Below are positions 46,640 to 58,886 of a stretch of 64,000 nt of DNA, piece by piece. The notes under the pieces were generated by a model. That model saw only the letters and a list, made by a program, of their open reading frames with translations, was not told the DNA's origin and searched no databases. Position 1 is the stretch's first letter. Each line of letters begins with the position of its first letter. The translations under genes were made by a program, and so were the position numbers. The DNA lies in the NCBI GenBank assembly GCA_949775045.1, contig OX459095.1:32847564-32911563 (forward strand), written 5' to 3'. The DNA is from Metridium senile (lineage: Eukaryota > Cnidaria > Anthozoa > Actiniaria > Metridiidae).

Positions 46640-49551
46640 GATATTATAACTTTACACAATATTTACATCACACATCTACTTATTCAACTAACTTAAACTC
46701 CAATGACCTAGCAGGTCTTGATCCAGACATACATCTACCAGTAAATTCAAATTTTAATTACTATACTTCTGACAACTTTCGTAATAATTATCAAATCTTA
46801 AATTGTACGTCCGCCAAACACTTTTCGGTCTTACATTCCAATATAAGAAGCCTAAATGCTAATTTCGATAACTTTATTCAAATGATCTCTGAATTAAACG
46901 ATAACTTCTCTATGATTGGTTTAACAGAAACTAAAATTAATTCTTCTAATGAAAACTTACTAATTACACAATTCCTGGATATAATTTCTTTTCGCAACCT
47001 AGTCAATCCAACGCAGGTGGCGTTGGAATTTTCATTTCTAGCAAGCTTTCTTATTTCATTAGAACTGATATTTCTATCTCACAAGTTGAATTCGAAACGT
47101 TGTGGATTGAAGTGCAATGTGATCTCCATCACAACATTATTTGTGGTGTCGTCTATAGACACCCACATTCCAATATTCATAGCTTCATCAATTATATCAA
47201 TACTACTATTGATAAACTTGATAAAGAAAACAAATATTGTTTAATAATGGAAGATTTCAACATAGACTTGTTGAATCTTTCTCACCCGGCAACGGATGAA
47301 TTCTTGAATACTCTGGAGACTCATTTCTTTAGTCCTCACATACTCCAACCTACACGGATAACTGATCATTCGTCAACACTTATTGACAATATATTCTTTA
47401 ATTCGGTCACGCATAATACTATCAGCGGAAATTTAATATACGATTTGACAGATCATCTACCCAATTTCCTTATTATAAACAAATTTTCAATGCTACCAAA
47501 ACAATTCAAAATTACGAAAAGAGATTATTCTAAGTTTAATGAACCAGAATTCCTTGGGGATATCCAATCATTTGACTGGACAAAAGAGCTGTCAAATTGC
47601 TCTACTCCCTCGGAAATGTTTGATGAGTTTTATACCCGTTTCAATAACATAGTTGAAAAACACGCCCCTATCAAACAATTAAGCATAAGAGGTAAAACAG
47701 GGACTTAGAACATCAATTAACGTAAAAAACAAATTGTATTAGAAATATATTAAGAACAGATCCCCATATTATCACGAAAAATTTAAGTTCTACAGGACTA
47801 AGTTGAATCATTTAATAAAAATAAGTAAGAAGAATTACTATAATAAATATTTTTCAACAAATAGAACAAATCTCAAGAAAACCTGGAAAGGGATTAAAGA
47901 AATTATTGGTTTTAAAAATGGAAATTCAAACGTTCCTTCCAAAATAATTACATCTGAAAATGTCGAATTGACAGATTGTAATTCCATTGCAAATACCTTT
48001 AATGAGTTCTTTGCAAATATCGGAGAAACTACAGCAAACGTAATACCTTCAACTCCTAGTTCTCCAATCGATTTTATGCCAACTAAAGTAGCTGATACCC
48101 TTTAGTTTACTGCAGTTACAACAGAAGAAATCAAGAAAGTAATTGACACTCGATGCAAAAAAAAGCTACAGGTCCTTATAGCATTCCAATATCCTTATTA
48201 AAGTCAACAAAAAACCTAATCGCAGAACCTTTAGCAATAATATGTAACGCTTCTATTTCAAATGGATCAGTCCCTGCAAACTTAAAAGTGGCAAGCGTAA
48301 AGCCAGTCTTTAAAAAGGGTTCGCAGCTAGATATCAATAATTACCGTCTAATCTCATTGCTATCCATATTCGATAGAATCCTCGAAAAACTTGTTTTTAA
48401 TAGACTAATACAATTTGTGAACAAAAATAATATTTTATATGAAAGACAGTTTGGCCTTCGAACTAAGCATTCCACTACTCAAGCCATACTGTCAATTACT
48501 GATAATATACAATGCGCCATCGAAGATGGAGCGTATTCTTGTGGCATTTTTCTTGATCTAACAAAAGCATTCGATACTGTGAACCAGAATATCTTGATCC
48601 AAAAACTAGACCATTACGGTATAAGAGGACTCGCTAATAAATGGTTCCAGTCTTACCTCCAAAATAGAAAGCAGTATGTCTCAATAGGGAATACTAAATC
48701 TGATGTTTTCCATGTACGCTGTGGAGTCCCACAAGGCTCAGTTCTTGGACCATTACTTTTTTTGCTATTTCCAAAACTCATCTTCAATACTTGACTTTCA
48801 TCTATTTGCTGATGACTTTGATCTCTTCTATAAAAATAAGAGTTTGCAGTCGTTAGAAAATACCATCAATGACGAGCTGTCAGGCATTCATTCTTGGCTT
48901 TGTGCAAACAAATTATCTCTTAATATAGAGAAATCTAATTTTGTCATCTTCCATCCTCCTCAGAAGAAAATAAATTATAACCTTAATATAAAAATAGATT
49001 CTAAAACCATTAAGCACGAAACTCAAATTAAGTATCTTGGGATTATGCTGGATAGTAACCTAAATTGGAAGTCACATGTTTCTTTCATAACAGGTAAAAT
49101 TAAACGTGGCATTGGGATCATGTCAAAAGCCAGACATTATGTAAATTTAGATATTCTTTCCAACCTATACCACTGTTTCATCTATCCATACCTTACCTAT
49201 GGTATTGTTGCATGGGGTCACACCTATCAATCCACAACAAGTCCCCTCTTGATTCTACAGAAAAAAGCTTTGCGATTAATGACATTTAGTAGCTATCAAG
49301 CCCATACTAATCCCATTTTCCTTACATTGAAAATTTTGAAATTTCCGGATCTTGTTTTTCTGTACACTGCTCTATTCATGTATGACTACAATTCAAACAA
49401 CTTGCCCATTTCCTTCAAATCGTATTTTACCAACGTAAATCAAAAACATAATTACAACACACGATTGGCCTCAAAATGCAGCTACGCCCTGCGTAAAGTC
49501 CGAACCAACTACGGTAAATACAATATAAAATTTTCCGGTGTCAAAGTTTGA
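46640..49551 (+). pseudogene. LINE C ORF2, endonuclease plus reverse transcriptase, broken
   Basis: Endonuclease blocks: HSNIRSLNANF, LTETKIN, CGVVYRHPHSN, EDFNIDLLN, SSTLIDNIFF, LTDHLPNF. Reverse transcriptase blocks: NNYRLISLLSIF (L where P is usual), RQFGLRTKHSTTQA, GIFLDLTKAFDTVN, CGVPQGSVLGPLLF, FADDFDLFY, then the LTYGIVAWG tail. Frame breaks occur near 47090, stops at about 47706 and 48103, and a shift near 48765. The 3' UTR runs to about 49700. Confidence 0.85.
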
Positions 49552-49896
49552 AACTCCATCAGTGACTCAACTAAAAAAACTAAATTTAAAGACACTTTAT
49601 TTGACGATATTCTCTCTTCCTATGCACTCATCCTCTTTCACTAGCATCCTCTCGTAATCCACTTTTTTTTTCTATCGTAAATATAACTATATATAATGCA
49701 AATATATAACTATTTAATTTTCTTTGTAAACTTCTACCTTTTCTATTATATTGATATATGTAACAAGTGATTATGATCGGCTACCTATCTTAGGCTAACC
49801 AATATGGTTATTATAGGTAGCATGTACCTATATTCATGTAAACATTTTTTTGACATTTTAATTAACAAATGTATATGCAAGGTACTAAATAAACAG

Positions 49897-50340
49897 GTGG
49901 TGTGGTGTGGTGTGGTGTGGTGTGGTGTGGTGTGGTGTGGTGTGGTGTGGTGTGGTGTGGTGTGGTGTGGTGTGGTGTGGTGTGGTGTGGTGTGGTGTGG
50001 TGTGGTGTGGTGTGGTGTGGTGTGGTGTGGTGTGGTGTGGTGTGGTGTGGTGTGGTGTGGTGTGGTGTGGTGTGGTGTGGTGTGGTGTGGTGTGGTGTGG
50101 TGTGGTGTGGTGTGGTGTGGTGTGGTGTGGTGTGGTGTGGTGTGGTGTGGTGTGGTGTGGTGTGGTGTGGTGTGGTGTGGTGTGGTGTGGTGTGGTGTGG
50201 TGTGGTGTGGTGTGGTGTGGTGTGGTGTGGTGTGGTGTGGTGTGGTGTGGTGTGGTGTGGTGTGGTGTGGTGTGGTGTGGTGTGGTGTGGTGTGGTGTGG
50301 TGTGGTGTGGTGTACTGTACTGTACTGTACTGTACTGTAT
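49897..50340. repeat. TGTGG pentanucleotide microsatellite, ~83 copies, with TGTAC tail
   Basis: Pure TGTGG from about 49897 to 50312, then five TGTAC and two TGTAT units. Because the unit is five bases and contains no stop in any frame, it leaves all six frames open and creates spurious long ORFs (VWCG and PHHTT repeats). It replaces the 3' end of the HARBI1-like gene. Confidence 0.97.
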
Positions 50341-50556
50341 TGTATTGTCCCCAAACAACCACTCCACAGAGACTCTTACTTCCCTCATACTTTTGTTGTA
50401 TGCAGTCATTTGTGGAGTCATGTTCACACCATTTCTGAATGGAGCTTGACTGAATCTGACCTGAATCTGACCTGAATCTGCTAGCATGCCTGAATTATGC
50501 CTCCTCCCTTCTGTAATAAAAATATTAAAGATTATTTAATATGTATAGAGTACAAA

Positions 50557-50794
50557 TGTAACGGCACATGTGTGACATCAGTTGACCTATGTAATTTTGT
50601 TCGATGTAATCACCATAGCAACTTTTTATCTTGTAATTGTACACCCCATAGTTAGTTTGATTCAGAGAGGTATTAAAAGCCGTCAAGATTTCGATGGGAA
50701 AGAACCGAACTTGATGTTAATGCTTTCTTTGTCTTGAATCAAGGCCATTCAATAAGTTACGCAGCCCTCTATAAGTTTAGCTGGTGCCATCACA
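50557..50794 (+). repeat. BEL 5' LTR
   Basis: Starts TGTAACGGCACATGTG and ends GCCATCACA. About 90-95 percent like the 3' LTR by eye, so the insertion is not recent. Confidence 0.9.
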
Positions 50795-51057
50795 GTCGAA
50801 ATCTTCACTTCAAGTCGAAGTCCTTTAGTACGTAATTCGCAAATCAAGTCGACCTTATTTGTGAAATTCTCAAAAACACTCGTGAAATTCTCATTGGATT
50901 ATGGTCTATCATTGCATTAATCGTCGTTCCGATTACTCAGAATAACAACTTTAACTATTACAACAACACTACAATCCTCAACTTCGTAGAGGTAAGAAAC
51001 AGAAATATAGTAAATGGAGCCACGCCACCATTTCCGGTAGACGCTCATTTGTAAATG

Positions 51058-52709
51058 ACAAGTGAAAACAAACGTTCTCGAAAGATGACCGAGAAAGGTC
51101 TCGAATACACTATTAGCGTAAAGGAACAAGCAGCAAATTCTGCAATCAACCAATTGAACCAATTGTATAACAAGTTCCATGAAACCCTACATTCCAGTCA
51201 AAACGTATTAGCCCTTTCGGAGTTGCGCAGGGAACTGGTAACTAATTGGCTACGCGCTGCATTATGGGGTTATTTTATGGGACGCTACCACAATATTGCC
51301 GCTAAAGACTGCAAAACCTTTGAGTGAATGTTGAAATATTGAGACGAAAAGCGATCGTTTTAAGTTATAAGAACAAGCAATTCCTGGAGCAGATCCACCA
51401 AGGCCATCAGAGCTGTGATTGAAAGCTAATTTGAAACACTGGCGTTATTATCCGCAAAATTATCCGGTTATTCGAAAGAGCTATAAATTCAAAGATGAGG
51501 TTGTTTACGGTCTTGCTTTAGACATATATTTCATATTTGTGCTCGTTTTATTTCATCACATATTAACTTTTGTCTTTATTTATCTTTTTAAAGTTAGTAA
51601 CTATATAGTCTGACGGCAAAAATTGATTGTTGATCTTTCGCTTGAAAATGTTTCGAAAGCGCTACCGCTTCTTTCGTGATTACAAGGTTCGAGTTCATTC
51701 TTTCGTGATGAATTCAACCATCAGAATTGACGACATGATCTCTTTACCTGTAAGTTGTTGTCTACAGGTAACTCTGACAAACATTAATACAGACAAAATT
51801 TGATTTGTAATTGCAATTAAGCTGGCAAAAATATGGCTAATTTCGTCGATACCTAGACAATAAATTGCCAGTTTCAAACAACCTCAGCTCACCTTCGAAT
51901 TAGCTCGTTCGAATGCCCGATAATTTTGCGCTTCTTAGCGAACGCAAGCATTTCAAAATAGCTTTCAAGGGCAGCTGTGATGGCTTCGGTGGTTCTGCTC
52001 AAAGAATATCTTGTTCTGACTTAAAATGATTGTTTTTCATCTGAATATTTCAACATTCACTGGAAGGTTTCGTGGTCTTTAGTGGCAAATGTTTTCGTAG
52101 CGTCCATAGAACAGCCCCAAAATGCATCGCGTTGCCGTCTCGTACCAGTTCACTGAGCAACTCCGAAAGGGCTAATTGTTTATCAAATCGGAGCTAGACG
52201 CTCTGTCGAAATTAAGCAATGAAACCACAACAAAGTTAATAGATTGGTCAACCTTAATTTCAGACTCTGATATACTCAACCATGTCGACCAATTGCAGAA
52301 CATAGTACAAACATCTTTGCAATCTGCTCGCGAAACAACAATTCAATGAATCTTGCTAATTAACGAAGACAATGCTTCATTCATTTCCAAATCTGTATCA
52401 CGTCAATCGCGCGTATCAACCAGTTCGTTAAAAGACACCCTTCTTAAAGCTAGAGCCCGTAGAGCAGCACTAGAAGAACAGCTTAAGTTAAGTGATGTGA
52501 TATTGGAGCAAGAAAAGGCCCTAGCCAAATTAAAGATCCAGCAAGAAATAAATTCAGTGCGTGCTGAAGAAGACGTCTATAGAGACGCTGATATCGACGA
52601 ACTTGATGACCAACCATCCTCAAGTATACTTTCCCCACCTCAAGTATTATTCTCCTTGGACGAAAATCCGCGATGGATGTCCCGGGAGAGACACTTGACA
52701 ACACAATGA
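51058..52709 (+). pseudogene. BEL gag remnant with an inverted internal duplication
   Basis: Starts MTSENKRSRKMTEKG, runs to a stop at 51327, and resumes about 52150-52709 with a helical, charged segment (RARRAALEEQLK). Between them, 51210-51510 is repeated in inverted form at about 51875-52180, interrupting the reading frame. Typical Gag of this group binds element RNA; nothing functional remains. Confidence 0.7.
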
Positions 52710-52799
52710 CTCAAGCGCCACAGACAAGCAACGTTGCACAAACGCTAGCAACACAAGCAAGCAATGTTGTAGAAAGTAGCCGCTGTGTTTGACCACCAT

Positions 52800-55650
52800 T
52801 CACTTAACAACCACCTGCTACAAGGACCGGACCTGATGAATGCATTAGTCGGAGTACTACTCAGGTTCCGGAAGGAAGTGTCGAACAAATGTTCCACAGC
52901 TTCTTTGTAAACCAAGATGACAGAGACTTTCTGCGATTCCTGTGGTTCGAGTGAAACGACATAGATGGTCGAATCATAGAATACCGCATGAACGTTCACC
53001 TTTTCGGTGCAATATCATCGCCAGGAGTAGCTAACATTTGTCTTCAGGAGACAGCCAAAGCTGGAAGAGAAGAGTTCGGAGATCAAGCCGCAGATTTTCT
53101 ACTCAAAAAAACCTCCATCTTCACAAGTTTGCAAGCAACAGCAAGTCAGTAATGGAAGCAGTTCCAATTGATGATTGAGCTAAAGACCTCAAAGACCTGG
53201 ACATAAGGCACGATGCACTACCAATTCAACGATCACTAGGCACCTACTGGTGCATAGAGTCTGACACTCTAGGCTTCAGAATCGAGCTAAAAGACAAACC
53301 CCTTACACGCAGAGGAATCCTGTCAACCACGAGCTCAGTATACGACCCACTAGGAATCGTCGCACCTGTCATTCTAGTGAGCAAGCAAATCCTCCAAAGT
53401 CTATGCCGACAGGGTATTGGATGGGATGACCCAGTACCTGAAGACATCGCCCAGAAATGGGAAAAGTGACGTTCCAAACTACCTCTTCTAGAGAAGGTCA
53501 AGATTCATCGGGTGTAAAGCCCCCAGGATTTGGACCTCCTGTTAAAGCTGAAGTACACAGCTTCTCTGATGCAAGCGACAACGGGCTTGGACAAGTGTCC
53601 TACCTTCGTTTGGTAAACACCTGCAACAAAGTACATGTCAGCTTCCTCATGGCGAAAGCATGTGTTGCTACTCTCAAAGCAATTTCGATACCACGGATGG
53701 AACTGACAGCTTCTGTCATTTCTGTCAACGTTGTTAACATGCTGAAAAGAGAGCTAAACTACCAAGACCTTGAGTGTGTGTACTACACAGACTCAGAGAT
53801 TGTTATCGGTTACATCAACAACAACGCTCGACGATTCCATGTGGACATTGGCAACAGAGTCCAGTACATCAGGGACCACACTGATCCCAAGCAGTGGCAT
53901 CACGTCAAGGGAAAAGACAACCCAGCTGATGAAGCATCTAGGTCGATGACAGTCAAAGAGCTTTTAGTCAATCCTCGATGGCTCAAGGGCCCAGACATGC
54001 TTTGGGAAGCAGAAGTACCATTGGCAAGAGAAACCAGTACTAACATCGAAGTATCAGCAGACGATATAGAGTTGAGAGCATGCCAACAAAGCGAGGTCAG
54101 CAGTCCATGCGATCAGGCCACAGCTCTCGTAACCACTACAGCTGAAGAGCAGCACCATCTGTCCTCAAGTATCTAGAACGATTTTCATTTTGGCACAAGG
54201 CAAAGTCGTGGATAGCTGCCATTCGACGAAGTTCGGCAGATTAACACAAAGAAATCTACCGAGTGCTGCCTCGTCTAAAGACGTGGACCCCCAAGAGAAA
54301 GATGTCTTATGGTTACAAGAAGCAGAGAAATTTATCATCAGAAATCTCCACAGTGAAAACTTTAGAGAAGACTTGATGGTCCTCAAAGAGCTTCAAGGAA
54401 ACAGCAATCAGTTCACAGATCGTAAAGCCGCAACAACCAGAAATGTCAAGTTGAAGATGAAAAGTTCACTCTTCCGTCTGGATCCATTCATCGACAAAGA
54501 TGGCTTACTTGATGGCTACAACGACAGATGTGCCATATGAGATTAAGCACTTGCTGATCCTTCCACAAAGAAGTCACATCACAGATCTCATTATCTGTCA
54601 CTACCACTGGGAAGTAATTCAACACCAAGGAAGAAATGCAACCCTTAATGCTGTACGTCAGTCAGGCTTCTGGATCACAAATGGAAGGACTGTTACAGCA
54701 TCCCTCATCTTCAAATGCACCACATGCCGCAAGGAAAGAGGCAAGCTGCAAGGTCAGAAGATGGCCAACTTACCTGAAGAACGCACCACACCAGCAGCCC
54801 CATTTACATACACTGGCATGGATGTATTCGGTCCATTCTATATCAAAGATGGTCGGAAGACTCTCAAGCGCTATGGCCTTTACATGTCTATCATCACACG
54901 CTGTTCATCTGGAAACACTGAACTCAATGGACACTGACTCATTCATTAATGCACTAAGGCGTTTCCTCAACTTTGAGGAAAGGTACGTGTCCTAAGGTCA
55001 GATGAAGGAACAAACTTCTTTGGCGCAAGAAACGAGTTTGACACGTCCAAGAACGAGCCAAGCACAAGCAAGATCAAGAGTTTCCTGTTGAAGAATGACT
55101 GTGAGTTGATCCAGTTCAAGTATAACGTGCCACATGCCTCTCACATGGGTGGAGTATGGGAACGAATGATACGGTCTGTTCGTTCCACTCTCCTCACTGC
55201 TCAACAAGTTGGGTACCCAACTAGATGACGATGCATTTAGAACCCTCATGACAGAGGCAGAGAACATCATCAACAGTCGTCCACTCACGTTGACGAACAT
55301 AACTGATCCAAAAGCTGCAGAGCCCCTGAAACCAAATCACCTCCTTAAAGGCAAGTCAACCGTAGTACTACCACCTCCTGGCAAGTTTGAAAATCCCGAT
55401 GTCTACTGTTGGAAACGATGGCGCCACGTCCAATATTTAGCTGATCAGTTTTGGACAAGGTGGCAGAAGGAATACCTCTGCCTGCTCAACAACAGACGCA
55501 AGTGGAACTTTCCTAATCGCAACAGTCAGGTCGGCGACATTGTGTTGCTCAAAGATGATGATACACCAAGAAACAAGTGGTCCATGGCAAGGATCACAAA
55601 GACATATCCAAGCAAGGATGGTTTAGTTCGTAAAGTACAAATTTAGACAT
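52800..55650 (+). pseudogene. BEL pol remnants: reverse transcriptase, RNase H, integrase
   Basis: Reverse transcriptase C-terminal pieces (VLLRFRKE, FGAISSPGVAN) at 52840-53100 and the BEL-typical [13 protein letters not shown] at about 53340. RNase H segment 53550-53950 (HSFSDASDNG, YTDSEIVIGYI, KGKDNPADEASR). Integrase zinc-binding region at 54570-54740 (H..H...C..C) and core at 54800-55320 (YTGMDVFGPF, SDEGTNFFGA, ASHMGGVWERM), then a C-terminal SH3-like tail to 55646. Several shifts and stops separate these pieces. The YVDD-type box of the reverse transcriptase was not found. Confidence 0.8.
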
Positions 55651-55856
55651 CTGCAGATGGTCAACGAAGAAGCTACGATAGACCGATCCACAAGTTAGTT
55701 CTTGTCCTAACCACAGAGGAGATGACAAGAAATTGAACAGAGACATTTAACAGAGAACCTAGCAAAGAGACAATTTATTACCTATTAATCCACATTTGAC
55801 TCGGTTTTCTTTGTTATTCACAGGGTTGTATCTAGGATAATAACCGGCTCATATCC

Positions 55857-55956
55857 AATTCAAGTGCTTTATCTAGATAAACCCCGCTATTAGCGTGCTT
55901 TATCTAGATAAAGCACGCTAATAGCGTGCTTTAACTAGATAAAGCACTTGCATTTA
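55857..55956. repeat. Short perfect palindrome in the BEL 3' region
   Basis: CGCTATTAGCGTGCTTTATC followed by its complement, flanked by AAGTGCTTTATCTAGATAAA on one side and its near-complement on the other. Likely a small MITE or palindromic repeat lying between integrase and the 3' LTR. Confidence 0.75.
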
Positions 55957-56382
55957 TAATTACTTGCATCCCCTCGTCTCTACTAGTCCTGAACATCATT
56001 TGACTTAGAAATAATTTACTTGAAAGCGATTTTTGTCGAAAAAAAGTCTTTGAGTACCAACGCCAGGATTCAAACCGAGATCTCCTGCATTGCTGTATCC
56101 GCGCTAGCTTTAAGCTATTATGCTACTAAGTCAATCGACGATAATTTTGCAACAAAAACGCATTTTAAGTGTCATCAAGTCGTTAGCATTCAAGTTCATT
56201 AGCATTCATCTGAATAGAATTGAAAAGCGATTGTTTAATATTTCCTTGTGGGAATTCATTGACAATGAGCAATAAATTATGTACAGATTGTTGATATCTT
56301 TTGGGAGTGCTTTTATTTCTTGAATACAATCAAATTCATTGTTCTTTTCAGAAAACCTTATCATGTGTGGATTAAGTCAGTT

Positions 56383-56470
56383 AAATACCTCGAATGTCGG
56401 CAATAAGCCAATAAAGCCCTCGGGCTTTATATGGCTTATTGCCTCCTTTCTCGGTATTTAACTCTTACAT
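56383..56470. repeat. Hairpin repeat near BEL 3' LTR
   Basis: AGTTAAATACC...GGCAATAAGCCA...AAAGCCC pairs with GGGCTTT...TGGCTTATTGCC...GGTATTTAACT. Confidence 0.7.
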
Positions 56471-56623
56471 ATGTTCCAGTTTATATGTAATCATCACAAA
56501 GATAACTTGATTACACTTAGATCAATTTTATAAGAAACATTTTACTTATAAGCAGCTATATTTTTCTATTCATTTCAGATTATTGATTGACGTATTGTAA
56601 ATGACAAGCATTTAGAGAAGCAG

Positions 56624-56861
56624 TGTAACGGCACACGTGTGACCTCAGTTGACCTATGTAATTTTTGTTCAATGTAATCACCATAGCAACACTTATCTTG
56701 TTATTGTACACCCCATAGTTAGTTTGATCCAGAGAGTTATTAAATGCCGTCAAGATTTCGACGGGAAAGAACCGAACTTGATGTTTATGCTTTTTTTGTC
56801 TGGAATCAAGGCCATTCAATAAATTACGCGGCCCTCTATAAGTTTAGCTGGTGCCAACACA
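56624..56861 (+). repeat. BEL 3' LTR
   Basis: Starts TGTAACGGCACACGTG and ends GCCAACACA, followed by the ACAAA duplication. Confidence 0.9.
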
Positions 56862-56887
56862 ACAAATATTATACCCTTGAAACAAGT

Positions 56888-57124
56888 AGAGTACAAACAC
56901 TAAAAGTGTGCAATACTTTGTACTATTTACCACTAAATAGTGTTGATTAAACAATGGAGAACAAAAGAATTTGCAAAATTTAGCAGTATTTATGTTGCAC
57001 ACTTTTAGTGTTTGTACTCTAGTACTAAATAGTGCTAATTAAACAATAGAAAACAATAGAATTAGCATAAAATATCACTATTTAGTACTATTTATGTTTC
57101 ACGCTTTTAATGTTTGTACTCTAA
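56888..57124. mobile_element. GAGTACAAACACT-family MITEs, two adjacent copies
   Basis: 56888-57021 is about 90 percent like the copy at 19314-19448; 57021-57124 is a second, more diverged copy directly adjoining. The sequence just left of the BEL element (50546-50556, AGAGTACAAA) matches the family terminus too. Confidence 0.8.
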
Positions 57125-58473
57125 TAATTTATAATTATTTGTTATAGATATATCTATACTTACTCATATCAGAGCTGTTTTATATTCATAAACATTAAAA
57201 CAACATTCATTCATTCATTGCAGTGTGACAAAACAGTACAAATACAAACAAAAATACAACAAAAACAGAAAGTTGTAATCCCCTTATGAGTTTCTCATAT
57301 AATACAACTACTATAAAATTGCATTTTTTGCATTTTCTACTAAATATGCTTTAAATTCTGTAAAGCTTTTTTAATTGTTGTTCTTTTTCATTTGTTATGA
57401 GTAAATAGTTACTTATTATGAAGAATGCATGTATGTATTTGTGTAGAAATTCAAATTGCTTAAATATATATCATTTTAATTATCTGTATTTGTATAATTA
57501 CTTACCAACCGGACCATACAAATGAGCAACCATACCATTTGGTATTGCTATGGCTTGGTATTTCAGGCTGTGCACACGTTTGTGACCGTTGTATACTATT
57601 CTTTGATTTTCTCCTGGCTTAGATATTGGACGAACTGTGCCGTCAATGAAACCAAAACAGTTGTCAAGAGGTGCTCCCACCCTGTGTACACATTCGGCAT
57701 ATCTCTGGAGTGCTGCTGGGTTTAATATGTCGTGATTCCATTCCATAATTTTGTGACAATGTTCTTCATAAATGTAGTCAAGCACACAGTTTGTAGCCAT
57801 GCAAAGTACAGGAAACCTGTCTCTGATCAAATCTCTGCATCATATCACTATACCTACATGGGTATGTTAGCCTCTTCAGAAGCATGTATAACCCCTCCAT
57901 TCCGTCTATTACACTTCTTTGCTCGAGAGTAAACGTATCTGGGAACCTCAGAGCATCGGCAAGCAAAGGAAGGTCTCGTTTTTTAAAATGAAACTCTGCA
58001 ACAAACTCGTTGTTCTCCATGGCTTCTAGGTCAAACTGTTGGTAATTTTCGCTCTGTAAATCCAAGTTTGCTGACTTGTTTACATCATACAGCAACAAAA
58101 ACTCCTCGTCTGATATCAATTTGTCGTCAAAAGCCAATAGCAAGAGTTCTCTGGCGGTTTTAAGTGACATTTTTGTAGAACGGTCGAGACACAGGTTTGA
58201 TGTTTACATTTTGCGAGCCATAGCAACTCTCGTCTGTTTGCTTAGTGATTTCAGTTTTCGCGGGTACGGCGCAGACAATCCTCAGTCCCCGCACAAATTT
58301 TCTCACCGTAGCCGTCCAAAAAACCATCGATGCTTAAAGTCCCTAATATTTGTCTACAGTAATTTCTTGAACTGTAAACAACAGTTGATGTGAACATTGT
58401 TTTTCCATTTTCCATTTGTTGTTAAAAGTAAAATTTCTATTTAAAATAATCCACAACTGTCACGGCAAAAACC

Positions 58474-58765
58474 ACAAACCACGGCACAACACACAGAACT
58501 CGTGGCACAACACACAAAACTCACGGCACAACACACAAAACTTGTGGCACAACACACAAAACTCACGGCGCAACACACAGAACTCACGGCACAACACACA
58601 CAAAACTCACGCAAAACACACAAAACTCGCGGCACAACACACAAAACTCACGGCGCAACACACAAAACTCGCAGCACAACACACAGAACTCACGGCACAA
58701 CACACAGAACTCACGGCACAACACAAAACTCACGGCACATCACACAAAACTCACAGCAGAAAAAA
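58474..58765. repeat. Minisatellite, ~21-bp unit
   Basis: About 13 imperfect copies of a unit like ACTCACGGCACAACACACAAA, with AGA/AAA and CTCG/CTCA variants. It lies between the HARBI1-like start and the zinc-ribbon exon. Apparent ORFs here are repeat translations. Confidence 0.9.
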
Positions 58766-58886
58766 CAAAATCATGTGGTCAGCGGCTTTTGGTTTTCTTT
58801 GTGTACCAGGCTCACTCTTCTTCCAATTCGCTGTCACTCGCACATGTGAGTTTTAGTACTTTGACTTTTAATGCTGTTTTAAGCCA

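Larger units (their letters stand above)
44600..49700 (+). mobile_element. LINE C, full-length but decayed
   Basis: ORF1 at 44708-45326 and ORF2 at about 46640-49551, with a TIR element (45355-46595) between them. Organisation and motifs parallel LINE B, but ORF1 carries at least one frameshift and ORF2 several, so it is inactive. Ends are approximate. Confidence 0.85.
50557..56861 (+). mobile_element. BEL/Pao LTR retrotransposon, degenerate
   Basis: Two LTRs of 238 bp (50557-50794 and 56624-56861), each TG...CA, flanked by the 5-bp duplication ACAAA (50552-50556, 56862-56866). Gag, reverse transcriptase, RNase H and integrase remnants follow the BEL order. Most of the protease and N-terminal reverse transcriptase are missing. 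The body is broken by stops and shifts, so it is inactive. It sits in the intron of the HARBI1-like gene. Confidence 0.9.
50341..58170 (-). pseudogene. HARBI1-like PIF/Harbinger nuclease gene, split and truncated
   Basis: Exon 1 57506-58170 (ATG at 58170) and exon 2 50510 to about 50341 on the minus strand, joined in phase (GPV/EGRRH) across a 7 kb intron holding the BEL element. Exon 1 has an N-terminal acidic region and the start of the DDE domain (FGFIDGTVRPISKPG with the first catalytic D; NGHKRVHSLKYQ). It is broken by a one-base shift near 57838. Exon 2 has HNSGMLADSG, loses the segment that should hold the second D and resumes at QAPFRNGVNMTPQM...SVEWLFGD, containing the final E. The rest is replaced by the TGTGG array. 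Donor GTAAGT and acceptor TTACAG are intact. Family function is transposition at TWA sites or, for domesticated HARBI1, none known catalytically. Confidence 0.85.

Noticed and set aside
49785..50487. Several long ORFs with PHHTT or VWCG repeats
   Set aside because: They are translations of the TGTGG array, open in every frame; only the short flank at 50345-50487 (minus) is real HARBI1-like coding sequence.
58441..58765. Possible CRISPR-like array
   Set aside because: Units are contiguous and imperfect, with no unique spacers; this is a minisatellite in eukaryotic DNA.
58416..58856. 146- and 115-codon frames rich in AQHT/THGT
   Set aside because: Translations of the 21-bp minisatellite.
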